A stretch of 11,408 nt of DNA from Bacillota bacterium. GTDB lineage: Bacteria > Bacillota > Clostridia > DSM-8532. Below, one piece after another: positions 1 to 5,879 of the stretch; positions within the stretch are counted from its first letter, which is position 1, and each line of letters opens with the position of its first letter. A program made the position numbers and the translations under genes. Below the pieces are notes generated by a model. The model was not told the DNA's origin, did no database searches, and saw nothing but the letters and a program-made list of their open reading frames with translations. Location of the stretch: NCBI GenBank assembly GCA_023426765.1, contig JAEZBW010000450.1:1-11408 (forward strand). The letters are read 5' to 3'.

Positions 1-1118
1 ATCAATTTGGATTCCATCGTTCCCGGATCAATTTCCTTTACGGATACGCCTCCTGCCGTGACGATGGCTTCATCAATCGGCCTGGAACCTATTATTTCGC
101 AGGTAAGATTTTTTATCAGCTGAACCAGCTTCAACCGTTCCTCTTTAGAGATCTGATGAACGGGTTTTTCGGGAGGGATGCCGCTTAATTCCACCATCAC
201 CGGAATCAGAAGATTGGGAAACAATTCGTCCAGCGCGTTTTTGAATTGTTTTCTGGAAAACTTGATAAAATCCCTTTGAATGCGGTCATCCAGTTTGTCT
301 TCGGTCAGAGCGGGCTTCAGATCAATCTTCAGGAACACATTTTTATAATCATATTTCAGGATGTGACGGCTTGCACTTAATATCACCGGGCCGGTAACAC
401 CGAAATGCGTGAACATCATTTCACCGAAATCCTCATATAGCCTGTTTCCCTTCCTGTCCTCCAAACGTACCGAAACATTTTTCAGGGAAAGCCCCTGCAG
501 CTGCGGTACCCACTTCTCCCGTGTGATAAGCGGTACCAGGGATGGCTTTAGCACCGTCACCGTATGCCCAAGCTTTTGAACCATTTTATGGCCGTCTCCG
601 GTAGAACCGGTTCCGGGATAAGATATCCCTCCTGTGGCAACAATCACTGCGTCGAGTTTTTTTACGGTTCCGTCATCCAGTTTAACCCCGGTAACGCGGC
701 CCTCCTGCACAAGAATTTCGGCTGCCGCGCTTTGATAACAAATCTGCGCCTTGTTTTCCAGAGCAAAATCCCGTAGTGCGTCGGCAGCATCCTTAGCCTG
801 ATCCGATTCCGGGAAAACACGGCCTCCCCTTTCCACCTTCACAGGCACTCCTCTTTTTTCAAAAAACTCCATCACCTGTATATTGGAAAAGGTATAAAGC
901 GAAGAATACAAAAACCTTCCATTCCCCGGCACATTGGAGATTAAGGTGTCGATATCGCAGTCATTTGTGATGTTGCATCTTCCTTTTCCGGTAATGCGAA
1001 CCTTTTTGCCGGCGATCTTATTCCTTTCAAAAACAAAAACGCGGTGCCCCCGCTCAGCCGCTCTTCCTGCAGCCATCAAACCGGCGGCACCCGCTCCGAT
1101 CACACCAACGTTTTTCAT
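1..1118 (-). CDS. HI0933-family FAD-dependent oxidoreductase (BaiN-like), 3' end outside window
   Basis: The 372 visible codons read open to the left edge. The N-terminus has a Rossmann FAD-binding motif (VIGAGAAG, residues 6-13). The family signature RITGKGRCNITN follows near residue 43, then ATGGISYPGTGSTGDG near the middle and FTHFGVTGP further on, and the visible part ends with TAGGVSVKEIDPGTMESKL. These are diagnostic of the HI0933 flavoprotein family, cytosolic FAD enzymes usually of 400-420 residues, so about 40 C-terminal residues are missing here. Most members have no proven substrate; BaiN of bile-acid-degrading clostridia belongs to the family, but nothing here indicates bile acids. 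The start chosen is ATG at 1118, preceded by GGGGAG (1128-1123); in-frame ATGs at 1121 and 1130 are alternatives with poorer spacing. It lies 50 bp after the RpiR-type regulator gene with no terminator visible between, so it is probably the second gene of that operon. Family is certain; function is not. Confidence 0.93.
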   Translation of the reverse strand, partial: MKNVGVIGAGAAGLMAAGRAAERGHRVFVFERNKIAGKKVRITGKGRCNITNDCDIDTLISNVPGNGRFLYSSLYTFSNIQVMEFFEKRGVPVKVERGGRVFPESDQAKDAADALRDFALENKAQICYQSAAAEILVQEGRVTGVKLDDGTVKKLDAVIVATGGISYPGTGSTGDGHKMVQKLGHTVTVLKPSLVPLITREKWVPQLQGLSLKNVSVRLEDRKGNRLYEDFGEMMFTHFGVTGPVILSASRHILKYDYKNVFLKIDLKPALTEDKLDDRIQRDFIKFSRKQFKNALDELFPNLLIPVMVELSGIPPEKPVHQISKEERLKLVQLIKNLTCEIIGSRPIDEAIVTAGGVSVKEIDPGTMESKL

Positions 1119-1168
1119 CATACTCCCCATTTTTCTGCATGAACAATTGTTTTCTTCATCCGTACCCA

Positions 1169-2050
1169 TTAATCAGGTTGATTGGCCTGAGCCGGTTCAT
1201 CCTTTTCGTATACCTGGTATTCATCCCAGATATGTTCAAGCTTTTCAAGGTTTTTCTGTATCTGCTGCTTGCGCTTCAGACCGATGGCCACAATGATGGC
1301 GTTAATGATGCTTAGCGGCGCAACCAATGAATCTACAAAAGAGTTCATATCGCTTCTGGCGAAAATCGAATAACTTGCGCTTTTGGCCAGAGGTGAATCG
1401 GTATTGTCGGTGATGGCAATCACCGTAGCCCCCTGGCTTCGGGCAAACTGCATCGCCCGGGTGGTTCTTCTGGAATAACGGGGAAAGCTGATTCCAATGA
1501 TGGCATCCCTTTCTCCGCAATTGATGATCTGTTCAAACATTTCACTGACACTGGTGGTATGCACCAGCCGGACGTTTTCAAAAATCAGGTTGAAGTAAAA
1601 GCCCATGAAGCTTGCCAGCGGGGCAGAGCTGCGCACACCCAGAATATAGATATGTTCCGCCTTTAAAATTTCCTCGACAATGTGATTAAAATGATCCGTA
1701 TTAATCTCTTCCAGGGTCATTTTAATTTTATTCAGATCGGACTGAAGCACGCTTTTTACGACATTGTCCCTGTCTATTCTGTTGGATGATACCTCCAGCC
1801 TTTGCACCGATGTCAGCTTACTCTTAATCAGCTCCTTCAGCTCTTTTTGAAGCTTCGGATAACCGTCGTAGCCCAGTTCTATGGGAAAGCGTACCACGGT
1901 GGATTCACTGACACCCACTTCCTCTCCCAACTGTGCGGCTGTCATAAATGCCGCCTTTTCATAATGGTTCATGATATAGGAAGCGATCGCTTTATGTCCT
2001 TTGCTGAAGGTGGTATATTTTTCTTTCATTAACCCGATTAAGCCATCCAT
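1169..2050 (-). CDS. RpiR/MurR-family transcriptional regulator (HTH_6 + SIS)
   Basis: A 293-residue protein with the standard RpiR layout. Residues 1-77 form the N-terminal helix-turn-helix domain; the recognition part is SESTVVRFPIELGYDGY (residues 48-64), where the family usually has FARKLG. Residues about 125-255 form a SIS sugar-phosphate-binding domain, with YILGVRSSAPLASF (135-148) and ISFPRYSRRT (187-196). Members bind palindromic DNA as dimers and sense phosphosugars. The start at 2050 is preceded by AAAGGAG (2070-2064), about 13 nt upstream; a second in-frame ATG at codon 8 is possible. The C-terminus is a charged tail (YEKDEPAQANQPD). Upstream lies a HAD sugar-phosphatase-like gene and downstream a flavoprotein, with no obvious sugar catabolic or transport gene in view, so the ligand cannot be guessed. 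The inverted repeats over its own promoter suggest autoregulation. Confidence 0.93.
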   Translation of the reverse strand: MDGLIGLMKEKYTTFSKGHKAIASYIMNHYEKAAFMTAAQLGEEVGVSESTVVRFPIELGYDGYPKLQKELKELIKSKLTSVQRLEVSSNRIDRDNVVKSVLQSDLNKIKMTLEEINTDHFNHIVEEILKAEHIYILGVRSSAPLASFMGFYFNLIFENVRLVHTTSVSEMFEQIINCGERDAIIGISFPRYSRRTTRAMQFARSQGATVIAITDNTDSPLAKSASYSIFARSDMNSFVDSLVAPLSIINAIIVAIGLKRKQQIQKNLEKLEHIWDEYQVYEKDEPAQANQPD

Positions 2051-2081
2051 AAATTCTCTTAATCTCCTTTTGCACGGTAAT

Positions 2082-2093
2082 CAGTACGTACTG
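2082..2093. promoter_or_regulatory. 12-bp palindrome near the predicted transcription start
   Basis: CAGTACGTACTG is a perfect self-complementary 12-mer, directly adjoined by GTATAC (2093-2098). It falls at about +3 to +14 of the predicted regulator transcript. It could be a second operator, unlike the inverted repeat upstream in sequence. Nothing shows which protein, if any, binds it. Confidence 0.3.
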
Positions 2094-2102
2094 TATACCT
2101 TA

Positions 2103-2131
2103 ACTATAGTATTTTGCAGGATGAAAATCAA
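2103..2131 (-). promoter_or_regulatory. Predicted sigma-A promoter for the RpiR-type regulator operon
   Basis: On the minus strand TTGATT (2131-2126) is followed after exactly 17 nt by TATAGT (2108-2103), close to the TTGACA/TATAAT consensus. Transcription would start near 2096, giving a leader of about 46 nt before the ATG at 2050. The -35 box lies in the gap between the arms of a perfect inverted repeat. Confidence 0.65.
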
Positions 2132-2144
2132 GATCCTGCAAAAT
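2111..2144. promoter_or_regulatory. Probable operator: perfect 12-bp inverted repeat over the promoter
   Basis: ATTTTGCAGGAT (2111-2122) and ATCCTGCAAAAT (2133-2144) are perfect inverted copies separated by 10 bp. The gap contains most of the predicted -35 box, and the 2111-2122 arm lies inside the -35/-10 spacer. Protein bound here would block RNA polymerase, as expected for an RpiR-type dimer. The site is 9 bp past the stop of the HAD gene, so a terminator was considered, but no T-run follows either arm. Binding by the adjacent regulator is an inference. Confidence 0.55.
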
Positions 2145-2152
2145 TAAATATT

Positions 2153-2953
2153 TCATCCGTTTAGAATGAACTTTTCAATCACATGGGCTACCCCATCATT
2201 CTCATTGGACAGGGTGACATAGTCCGCCAGTTTTTGAATGTCTGCCGGGGCGTTCTCCATGGCTACGCCAAGACCTGCATATTCGATCATCGAAAGGTCG
2301 TTATAACCGTCACCGATGGCAATCATTTCTTCCTGCCTGATGCCATAATGCTCTCCAAGCTTTTCCAGCGCGATGGCTTTTGAAGCATTCACATCGACAA
2401 ATTCAAGGAAGAAGGGCTGAGATGTATGAAAATTAACTGATGGGCCCACCTGATCCTTCATTTCACGTTCAAAGGCATTAATCTGCTCGATCTCATCGTA
2501 CCACAGCAGTTTATTGATGCCTTTTCCCAGAAGTTCACGGATATCTCCGTAAAGCTTTGGCTGTGTTCCGCTCAGCTGGCTGTACTTAGCGGCCCTCTCA
2601 TCCACCCGGTTAACAAAAAGCTGGTTATCGGACCAGATCGCCATCGTTGTATTCCGCTCCCGTCCAAGCCTCTCAACCAAAAGGACATCCTCTTCCCGCA
2701 TGTTGCAGGAATAAATAACATTCTTGCTGGTGCCGGTGATAACCATCGCACCATTATATGTGATCACCGGAATATCCACTTCCAGTTGTTTCGTGATCAT
2801 TTCCACGCCTTGAATCGGCCTGCCGCTGGAGATGGTGAAGACAATCCCCTTGTCAATGGCCTGATGAATGGCCTTTTTGGTTTTTGCAGTGATCTCCCTT
2901 TTGCTGTTTAAAAGGGTTCCGTCAATGTCGACGGCCAATAATCTGTATTTCAT
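2153..2953 (-). CDS. Cof/YidA-type HAD-superfamily phosphatase
   Basis: A 266-residue cytosolic HAD hydrolase with all four motifs: DIDGT (D9, D11, nucleophile and acid/base), TISSGRP near residues 39-45, Lys192 in NASKAIALE, and GDGYND (214-219) binding Mg2+. The cap between motifs II and III is the C2B type typical of Cof enzymes, which dephosphorylate sugar phosphates and related metabolites with broad specificity. The length matches the family. The start is ATG at 2953, because GAGGGGAG (2968-2961) sits 7 nt upstream and MKYRLLAVDIDGT is the normal family N-terminus. The frame stays open upstream to 3064, but that stretch is unlike the family. Its stop is about 100 bp before the regulator start. 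A link between its substrate and the regulator's ligand is plausible but unproven. Confidence 0.93.
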   Translation of the reverse strand: MKYRLLAVDIDGTLLNSKREITAKTKKAIHQAIDKGIVFTISSGRPIQGVEMITKQLEVDIPVITYNGAMVITGTSKNVIYSCNMREEDVLLVERLGRERNTTMAIWSDNQLFVNRVDERAAKYSQLSGTQPKLYGDIRELLGKGINKLLWYDEIEQINAFEREMKDQVGPSVNFHTSQPFFLEFVDVNASKAIALEKLGEHYGIRQEEMIAIGDGYNDLSMIEYAGLGVAMENAPADIQKLADYVTLSNENDGVAHVIEKFILNG

Positions 2954-3009
2954 GGATAAGCTCCCCTCAGTTTTTAATGCGTTTTTTGTAGTAGCCGGTT
3001 CCAGAATCC

Positions 3010-3049
3010 ACATGTAACATGTTTCTATGGCACAATTGTTATTATAACA
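3010..3049 (-). promoter_or_regulatory. Predicted extended -10 promoter of the HAD gene, with a small palindrome in the leader
   Basis: On the minus strand TGTTATAAT (3049-3041) is an extended -10 box; no good -35 box lies 16-18 nt further upstream. Transcription would start near 3034, about 80 nt before the ATG. ACATG-TAA-CATGT (3010-3022) is a perfect 5-3-5 inverted repeat about 12-25 nt downstream of that start and may be an operator. The promoter assignment rests on motif match only. Confidence 0.45.
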
Positions 3050-3109
3050 AGGAAAAGCCTGCAATGCACGCTTGTTTTACCAATCTTTCTCCTCACAGGT
3101 GAAGTGGCT

Positions 3110-3135
3110 GTCATCCTGAGCGAAGCGAAGGATCT
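3110..3135 (+). repeat. Dispersed 26-bp GTCATCCTGAG...CGAAGGATCT repeat, copy 1
   Basis: The unit begins GTCATCCTGAG and ends CGAAGGATCT, with the middle CGAAG. ATCCT (3113-3117) and AGGAT (3129-3133) can pair as a small hairpin with an 11-nt loop. A second copy begins 68 bp further on. From general knowledge, similar sequences recur in intergenic regions of many unrelated bacteria and produce spurious short ORFs reading like 'SFASLRMT' or 'ILRCTQDD'. Confidence 0.75.
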
Positions 3136-3177
3136 CAGTGTCATGGCTATGAAAGTGCTACCATAAGCGTGGCGAAT

Positions 3178-3203
3178 GTCATCCTGAGTACAGCGAAGGA
3201 TCT
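3178..3203 (+). repeat. Dispersed 26-bp GTCATCCTGAG...CGAAGGATCT repeat, copy 2
   Basis: Identical to copy 1 in the first 11 and last 10 bases, with the middle five bases changed to TACAG. Both copies have the same orientation and the same possible ATCCT/AGGAT hairpin. It ends 24 bp before the predicted trmB -35 box. Confidence 0.75.
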
Positions 3204-3227
3204 TTAATTTAAGTTTTCCCGGTTTCA

Positions 3228-3256
3228 TTTACTTTAGCAGCTGAAATCGTTATAAT
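3228..3256 (+). promoter_or_regulatory. Predicted sigma-A promoter of trmB
   Basis: TTTACT (3228-3233), a 17-nt spacer and a perfect TATAAT (3251-3256). Transcription would start near 3263, leaving a leader of about 110 nt. That leader contains only short imperfect inverted repeats and no riboswitch I recognise. Confidence 0.55.
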
Positions 3257-3356
3257 ATAGCTGAACAACTTTATCATTCCATGGATGTTGTATACCGTGT
3301 GATTTCATGGTATGACGGTTAAAGAGTTTAACAAGGATCTTTATTGTATAGTTTTT

Positions 3357-3364
3357 AAAGGAGG
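3357..3364 (+). promoter_or_regulatory. Strong ribosome binding site that fixes the TTG start of trmB
   Basis: AAAGGAGG lies 9 nt before TTG at 3374. No in-frame ATG is suitably placed: the first downstream Met is residue 12, which would remove the conserved MRLRNV N-terminus. This supports TTG as the true start. Confidence 0.8.
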
Positions 3365-3373
3365 CTTTTAGTC

Positions 3374-4018
3374 TTGAGGCTCAGAAATGTTCCAGGAGCA
3401 CGGGAAATGTTGCAGAGTCGCACAAACTTTATTCTTGAACCTGAAAACCTGAAGGGAAAATGGGCTGATTATTTTCACAACACAAATCCAATTCATATTG
3501 AAATCGGTTCAGGAAAAGGCAAATTCATCACAACGCTTGCGAAGCAAAACGAAGACATCAACTTTATTGCGATCGAGAAGTTTGCTACCGTTCTGTTAAA
3601 GCTCATCAAAAAGGTACCGGAAGAGGGGCTGCCAAATCTGGCCATCCTGAATGCCGATGCCGAGATGCTCACTCAATTCTTCGAGCAGGGAGAAATCAAT
3701 AAAATCTATCTGAATTTTTCAGACCCGTGGCCAAGAAAACGCCATGCAAAACGCAGGTTAACCCATGTGCATTTCCTTGAAACCTTTAAGGCGCTGTTAA
3801 AAAACGACGGTACCATCGCTTTGAAAACCGATAATCAGGATTTATTTGATTTCTCCATAGAACAGTTTGAACTGGCAGGATATCTGTTGGAGGATATTAC
3901 ATATGATTTGCATCAAAGCGAGTTGTCTGAAAGCAATGTTGCAACGGAATACGAAGAGAGGTTTATCAGCCAGGGAATGCCAATCTATGGTCTGACAGCG
4001 TATAAAAACAACCTGTAG
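3374..4018 (+). CDS. trmB: tRNA (guanine-N7-)-methyltransferase TrmB
   Basis: A 214-residue cytosolic enzyme that transfers a methyl group from S-adenosylmethionine to N7 of guanine 46 in the variable loop of many tRNAs. Family hallmarks are all present: the N-terminal MRLRNVPGA, the SAM-binding EIGSGKG (residues 43-49), FSDPWPRKRHAKRRL (115-129) with the conserved Asp117, and the C-terminal TEYEERF...GMPIYGL (191-207). The length is normal. It starts with TTG, supported by an AAAGGAGG site. It has its own predicted promoter and is followed after 65 bp by the acyltransferase-like gene with no terminator seen, so the two may be co-transcribed. Confidence 0.97.
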   Translation: MRLRNVPGAREMLQSRTNFILEPENLKGKWADYFHNTNPIHIEIGSGKGKFITTLAKQNEDINFIAIEKFATVLLKLIKKVPEEGLPNLAILNADAEMLTQFFEQGEINKIYLNFSDPWPRKRHAKRRLTHVHFLETFKALLKNDGTIALKTDNQDLFDFSIEQFELAGYLLEDITYDLHQSELSESNVATEYEERFISQGMPIYGLTAYKNNL

Positions 4019-4083
4019 AACATAGGGTTGTTATACCGATAATGATTTCAGAGAGTATTATTTACAACACGGGGGGCTTATCT

Positions 4084-4965
4084 ATGAAATCAAAAAGACG
4101 TTTGGGAGATCGGTATGACGGCAGAAAATTAAGATCCCTGGATCCCTTCTCCAGGCTTATTCCTTACATCATGAAGAAAAGATCCGAATCGCAGAATCTA
4201 TTCGATGAAACCATCCCCATTGCTGAGACAGAGAAATATCTCCATCAAATGCGAAGGGGCGAGCTTAAAAAAATCGGATATTTGCATGTTATCCTTGCGG
4301 CGATCGTCAGAACACTTGCCCTGAAACCCGGCCTTAACCGCTTTATAGCAGGCGGTAAAATATATGCCCGCAATGAAATTCTCATTTCTCTGGTCATTAA
4401 AAAGCAATTGACAGAAGAAAGCCCCGAAACGTCTGTGAAGATAAAATTCGATCCAACAGATACGATTTTCGATGTTGTACGAAGAATCAACGCTGTCATT
4501 GAAGAAAACAAGAAGGAAGAAACGAATAATAGCGCGGATAAGGCCGTTGATATTTTCAATTTATGCCCTGGCTTTCTGTTGAAATTTGTCGTGTGGTTCC
4601 TCCGGAAGCTGGATTCCATTGGTTGTTTGCCCAAGGCCATTGCCGATTTAAGCCCATTTCATTCTTCGGTATTTGTCACAGACCTTGGTTCGTTAGGGGT
4701 TAAACCCGTTTATCATCATTTGTTTGAGTTCGGAACGAATTCCATTTTTATCGCTTTTGGCATCAAGCAGCGAGAAAATGCCCGTCATAAAGATGCCAGC
4801 GGTAATATTTCCGTGGGGAAAACAATGAATATCAAAATCGTAACCGACGACAGAATAACGGATGGGTATTATTTCGCCCAGGCTTTCAAACTGTTCAGAA
4901 GCCTTCTGCAGAACCCGCAGCAACTGGAGCTCCCACCAGAAAAGGTCGTTGAAGATATCGTTTAA
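4084..4965 (+). CDS. E2/CAT-fold acyltransferase-like protein without lipoyl domain, catalytic His replaced
   Basis: A 293-residue protein resembling the catalytic domain of 2-oxo-acid dehydrogenase E2 subunits and chloramphenicol acetyltransferases. There is no lipoyl domain or subunit-binding domain: it begins with RRLGDRYDGRKLRSLDPF and goes straight into the acyltransferase-like fold. Near the C-terminus the E2 active-site region, normally DHRxxDG, reads DDRITDG (255-261), so the catalytic His position is Asp256; Asp260 and Gly261 are kept and the following YYFAQAFKLFRSLLQNP matches E2 closely. It may therefore be a non-catalytic or altered member. Comparable stand-alone proteins occur in clostridial genomes from general knowledge, with no established role I know of. 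The start at 4084 is chosen because of GGGGGG (4071-4076) 7 nt upstream; ATG at 4042 lacks a binding site. A membrane-like hydrophobic patch (FLLKFVVWFL) occurs mid-protein. Specific function unknown. Confidence 0.8.
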   Translation: MKSKRRLGDRYDGRKLRSLDPFSRLIPYIMKKRSESQNLFDETIPIAETEKYLHQMRRGELKKIGYLHVILAAIVRTLALKPGLNRFIAGGKIYARNEILISLVIKKQLTEESPETSVKIKFDPTDTIFDVVRRINAVIEENKKEETNNSADKAVDIFNLCPGFLLKFVVWFLRKLDSIGCLPKAIADLSPFHSSVFVTDLGSLGVKPVYHHLFEFGTNSIFIAFGIKQRENARHKDASGNISVGKTMNIKIVTDDRITDGYYFAQAFKLFRSLLQNPQQLELPPEKVVEDIV

Positions 4966-5047
4966 ACACTGGATATATCAAGGGAAATCGTTCCGAAACC
5001 TGAAGTGAAACACCCGCCAGGCATTCGAAAAATCCTTTTGTTTCTTA

Positions 5048-5077
5048 TTGACACAATCACGGCTTTTATTGTATACT
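5048..5077 (+). promoter_or_regulatory. Strong sigma-A promoter of the tRNA-Trp gene
   Basis: A perfect TTGACA (5048-5053), an 18-nt spacer and TATACT (5072-5077) place transcription start near 5084, ten bases before the tRNA. This is the best consensus promoter in the window. Confidence 0.8.
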
Positions 5078-5093
5078 TGAATTCGTCAGTCGA

Positions 5094-5169
5094 AGGGGAG
5101 TAGCTCAGCTGGTAGAGTACCGGTCTCCAAAACCGTGGGTCGCGAGTTCGAATCTTGTCTCCCCTGCCA
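5094..5169 (+). tRNA. tRNA-Trp (anticodon CCA)
   Basis: A complete 76-nt tRNA with encoded CCA end (5167-5169). The acceptor stem AGGGGAG/CTCCCCT is fully paired (5094-5100 with 5159-5165). The D arm is GCTC/GAGT, the anticodon loop CTCCAAA (5125-5131) carries CCA at 5127-5129, and the T arm is GCGAG-TTCGAAT-CTTGT. The discriminator base is G, as in bacterial tRNA-Trp. The outermost anticodon-stem pair is a C·U mismatch (5120/5136), where A-U is common in related tRNAs. It stands alone between its own promoter and terminator. Confidence 0.97.
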
Positions 5170-5174
5170 GATGA

Positions 5175-5212
5175 AAAGCCTGTAGCCGTAGGGCCACAGG
5201 CTTTGTTATTTC
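5175..5212 (+). terminator. Rho-independent terminator after tRNA-Trp
   Basis: AAAGCCTGT (5175-5183) pairs with ACAGGCTTT (5196-5204). After an A·C mismatch the stem continues with GCC/GGC and a small loop. A T-rich tail follows (TTTGTTATTTC). Confidence 0.8.
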
Positions 5213-5305
5213 ATTTCATAAAAATTTTAACATTATTTTGGCTAATAGCTTTTATTGGCCGACACCATAAAAATTAAGTTATCAACCATTCTTCTTATCA
5301 TCCGT

Positions 5306-5346
5306 TGATATTGAGAGGGAACTGCTCGCAATTTTGGGCAATATCA
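5306..5346. repeat. 8-bp inverted repeat in the tRNA to coiled-coil gene spacer
   Basis: TGATATTG (5306-5313) and CAATATCA (5339-5346) are perfect inverted copies 25 bp apart. They lie about 55 bp upstream of the -10 box of the coiled-coil gene and could be a regulatory site, or chance in AT-rich DNA. Nothing else is recognisable in 5213-5400. Confidence 0.25.
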
Positions 5347-5400
5347 GCAGGTTCTACCTATTCCATCGAGATATTTCTTCTTCCTTCTCTTTTTTGGTTA

Positions 5401-5409
5401 TGATATAAT
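5401..5409 (+). promoter_or_regulatory. Extended -10 promoter of the small coiled-coil gene
   Basis: TGATATAAT is a perfect TGn-TATAAT extended -10 box; the upstream region has no convincing -35 box. Transcription would start near 5416, about 22 nt before the ATG. The same nine bases occur at the predicted promoters of the hydrogenase and the SLH gene. Confidence 0.6.
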
Positions 5410-5437
5410 TATTCCCATGGACAAGGAGGCGGTACTG

Positions 5438-5713
5438 ATGGAAGATAAAACCTTCGAATTACTGGAAAAAATGTATGTTGAGTTCTCGGAATTCCGGAAG
5501 GAAACTAAAACCGATCTGCATGGCCTGAAAAATGATATTGTCCGAATTGAAAACGAGCATGGTAAAAAGCTGGATGCTCTTTTTGATGGATATAAGCAAC
5601 TTTCGGAAGGGCAGGAAGAAATCAAGTCACAACTGAAGGAATTATCCTCCAAGGTAGAAAAGCAGGATATACAGATTACCGTTCTTAAAGGCAATAAAAA
5701 AGCAGCGAAATAA
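5438..5713 (+). CDS. Small coiled-coil protein, function unknown
   Basis: A 91-residue, highly charged protein predicted to be almost entirely helical with heptad-like spacing: MEDKTFELLEKMYVEF, a Lys/Glu-rich stretch, then IVRIENEHGKKLDALFDGYKQ, and a second helix ending in KGNKKAAK. There is no signal peptide or membrane segment. The central IENEHGxKxxALFDGYKQ pattern recalls short Bacillota proteins usually annotated as hypothetical; I know no function for them. The start is ATG at 5438, with AAGGAGG (5423-5429) 8 nt upstream; an earlier in-frame ATG at 5417 would put that ribosome binding site inside the gene. It has its own promoter and terminator, so it is a monocistronic unit. Confidence 0.8.
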   Translation: MEDKTFELLEKMYVEFSEFRKETKTDLHGLKNDIVRIENEHGKKLDALFDGYKQLSEGQEEIKSQLKELSSKVEKQDIQITVLKGNKKAAK

Positions 5714-5771
5714 TCTCATGTTGGGCAGCTAAAGCAGTTCCAATATTCCCAATATATAAAACATCAAAATC

Positions 5772-5799
5772 ACGCCTGCCCGAAAAGGGCAGGCGTTTT
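5772..5799 (+). terminator. Rho-independent terminator of the coiled-coil gene
   Basis: ACGCCTGCCC (5772-5781) and GGGCAGGCGT (5787-5796) form a perfect 10-bp GC-rich stem around a GAAAA loop, followed by TTTT. It lies 58 bp after the stop codon. The hydrogenase relic begins only a few bases beyond it. Confidence 0.85.
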
Positions 5800-5802
5800 A
5801 AC

Positions 5803-5868
5803 AAGACCTCTACCTGCCGGAGGATAAGAACCCCCGATATCCTACGTCTGTACAATGATTTCTATTAG
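5803..5868 (+). pseudogene. Relic of an [FeFe] hydrogenase C-terminal coding region
   Basis: Read in frame from 5803 this gives KTSTCRRIRTPDILRLYNDFY and then TAG (5866-5868). The large hydrogenase at the right of the window reads KTSAYRKSQENPDILRLYNDFYGEA at residues 1013-1037. Bases 5836-5865 match 11119-11148 at 27 of 30 positions and all three differences are silent; the weaker part before it aligns with a one-codon deletion. No hydrogenase sequence is seen before the terminator at 5772-5796, and homology stops at the TAG where the intact protein continues GEANSHLAHQLLHT. It has no start codon or ribosome binding site and is not expected to be expressed. The silent differences suggest it comes from a once-functional homologous gene, not from a fresh copy of the downstream one. 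Confidence 0.75.
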
Positions 5869-5879
5869 ACAAAAAAGGA

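Noticed and set aside
934..1296. 120-codon plus-strand frame across the flavoprotein/regulator junction
   Set aside because: It is opposite conserved flavoprotein sequence and shows no coding features.
2111..2144. Rho-independent terminator of the HAD gene
   Set aside because: The stem is AT-rich at its base, no T-run follows on the minus strand, and it overlaps a good promoter, so an operator fits better.
2954..3064. Upstream extension of the HAD phosphatase frame to an ATG at 3064
   Set aside because: The extra 37 residues are unlike the family, cross the predicted promoter, and have no ribosome binding site, while ATG 2953 has an excellent one.
3025..3228. Minus-strand 67-codon frame across the spacer
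   Set aside because: It is the translation of the two dispersed repeats (ILRCTQDD, SFASLRMT), a well-known spurious pattern, and it has no ribosome binding site.
4042..4083. Earlier ATG for the E2-like gene
   Set aside because: No ribosome binding site, and the added residues do not resemble the family N-terminus; ATG 4084 fits better.
5398..5694. Antisense frame of 98 codons opposite the coiled-coil gene
   Set aside because: It is Ser/Phe-rich, as expected for the complement of a Lys/Glu-rich helix gene, and it lacks a promoter and ribosome binding site.
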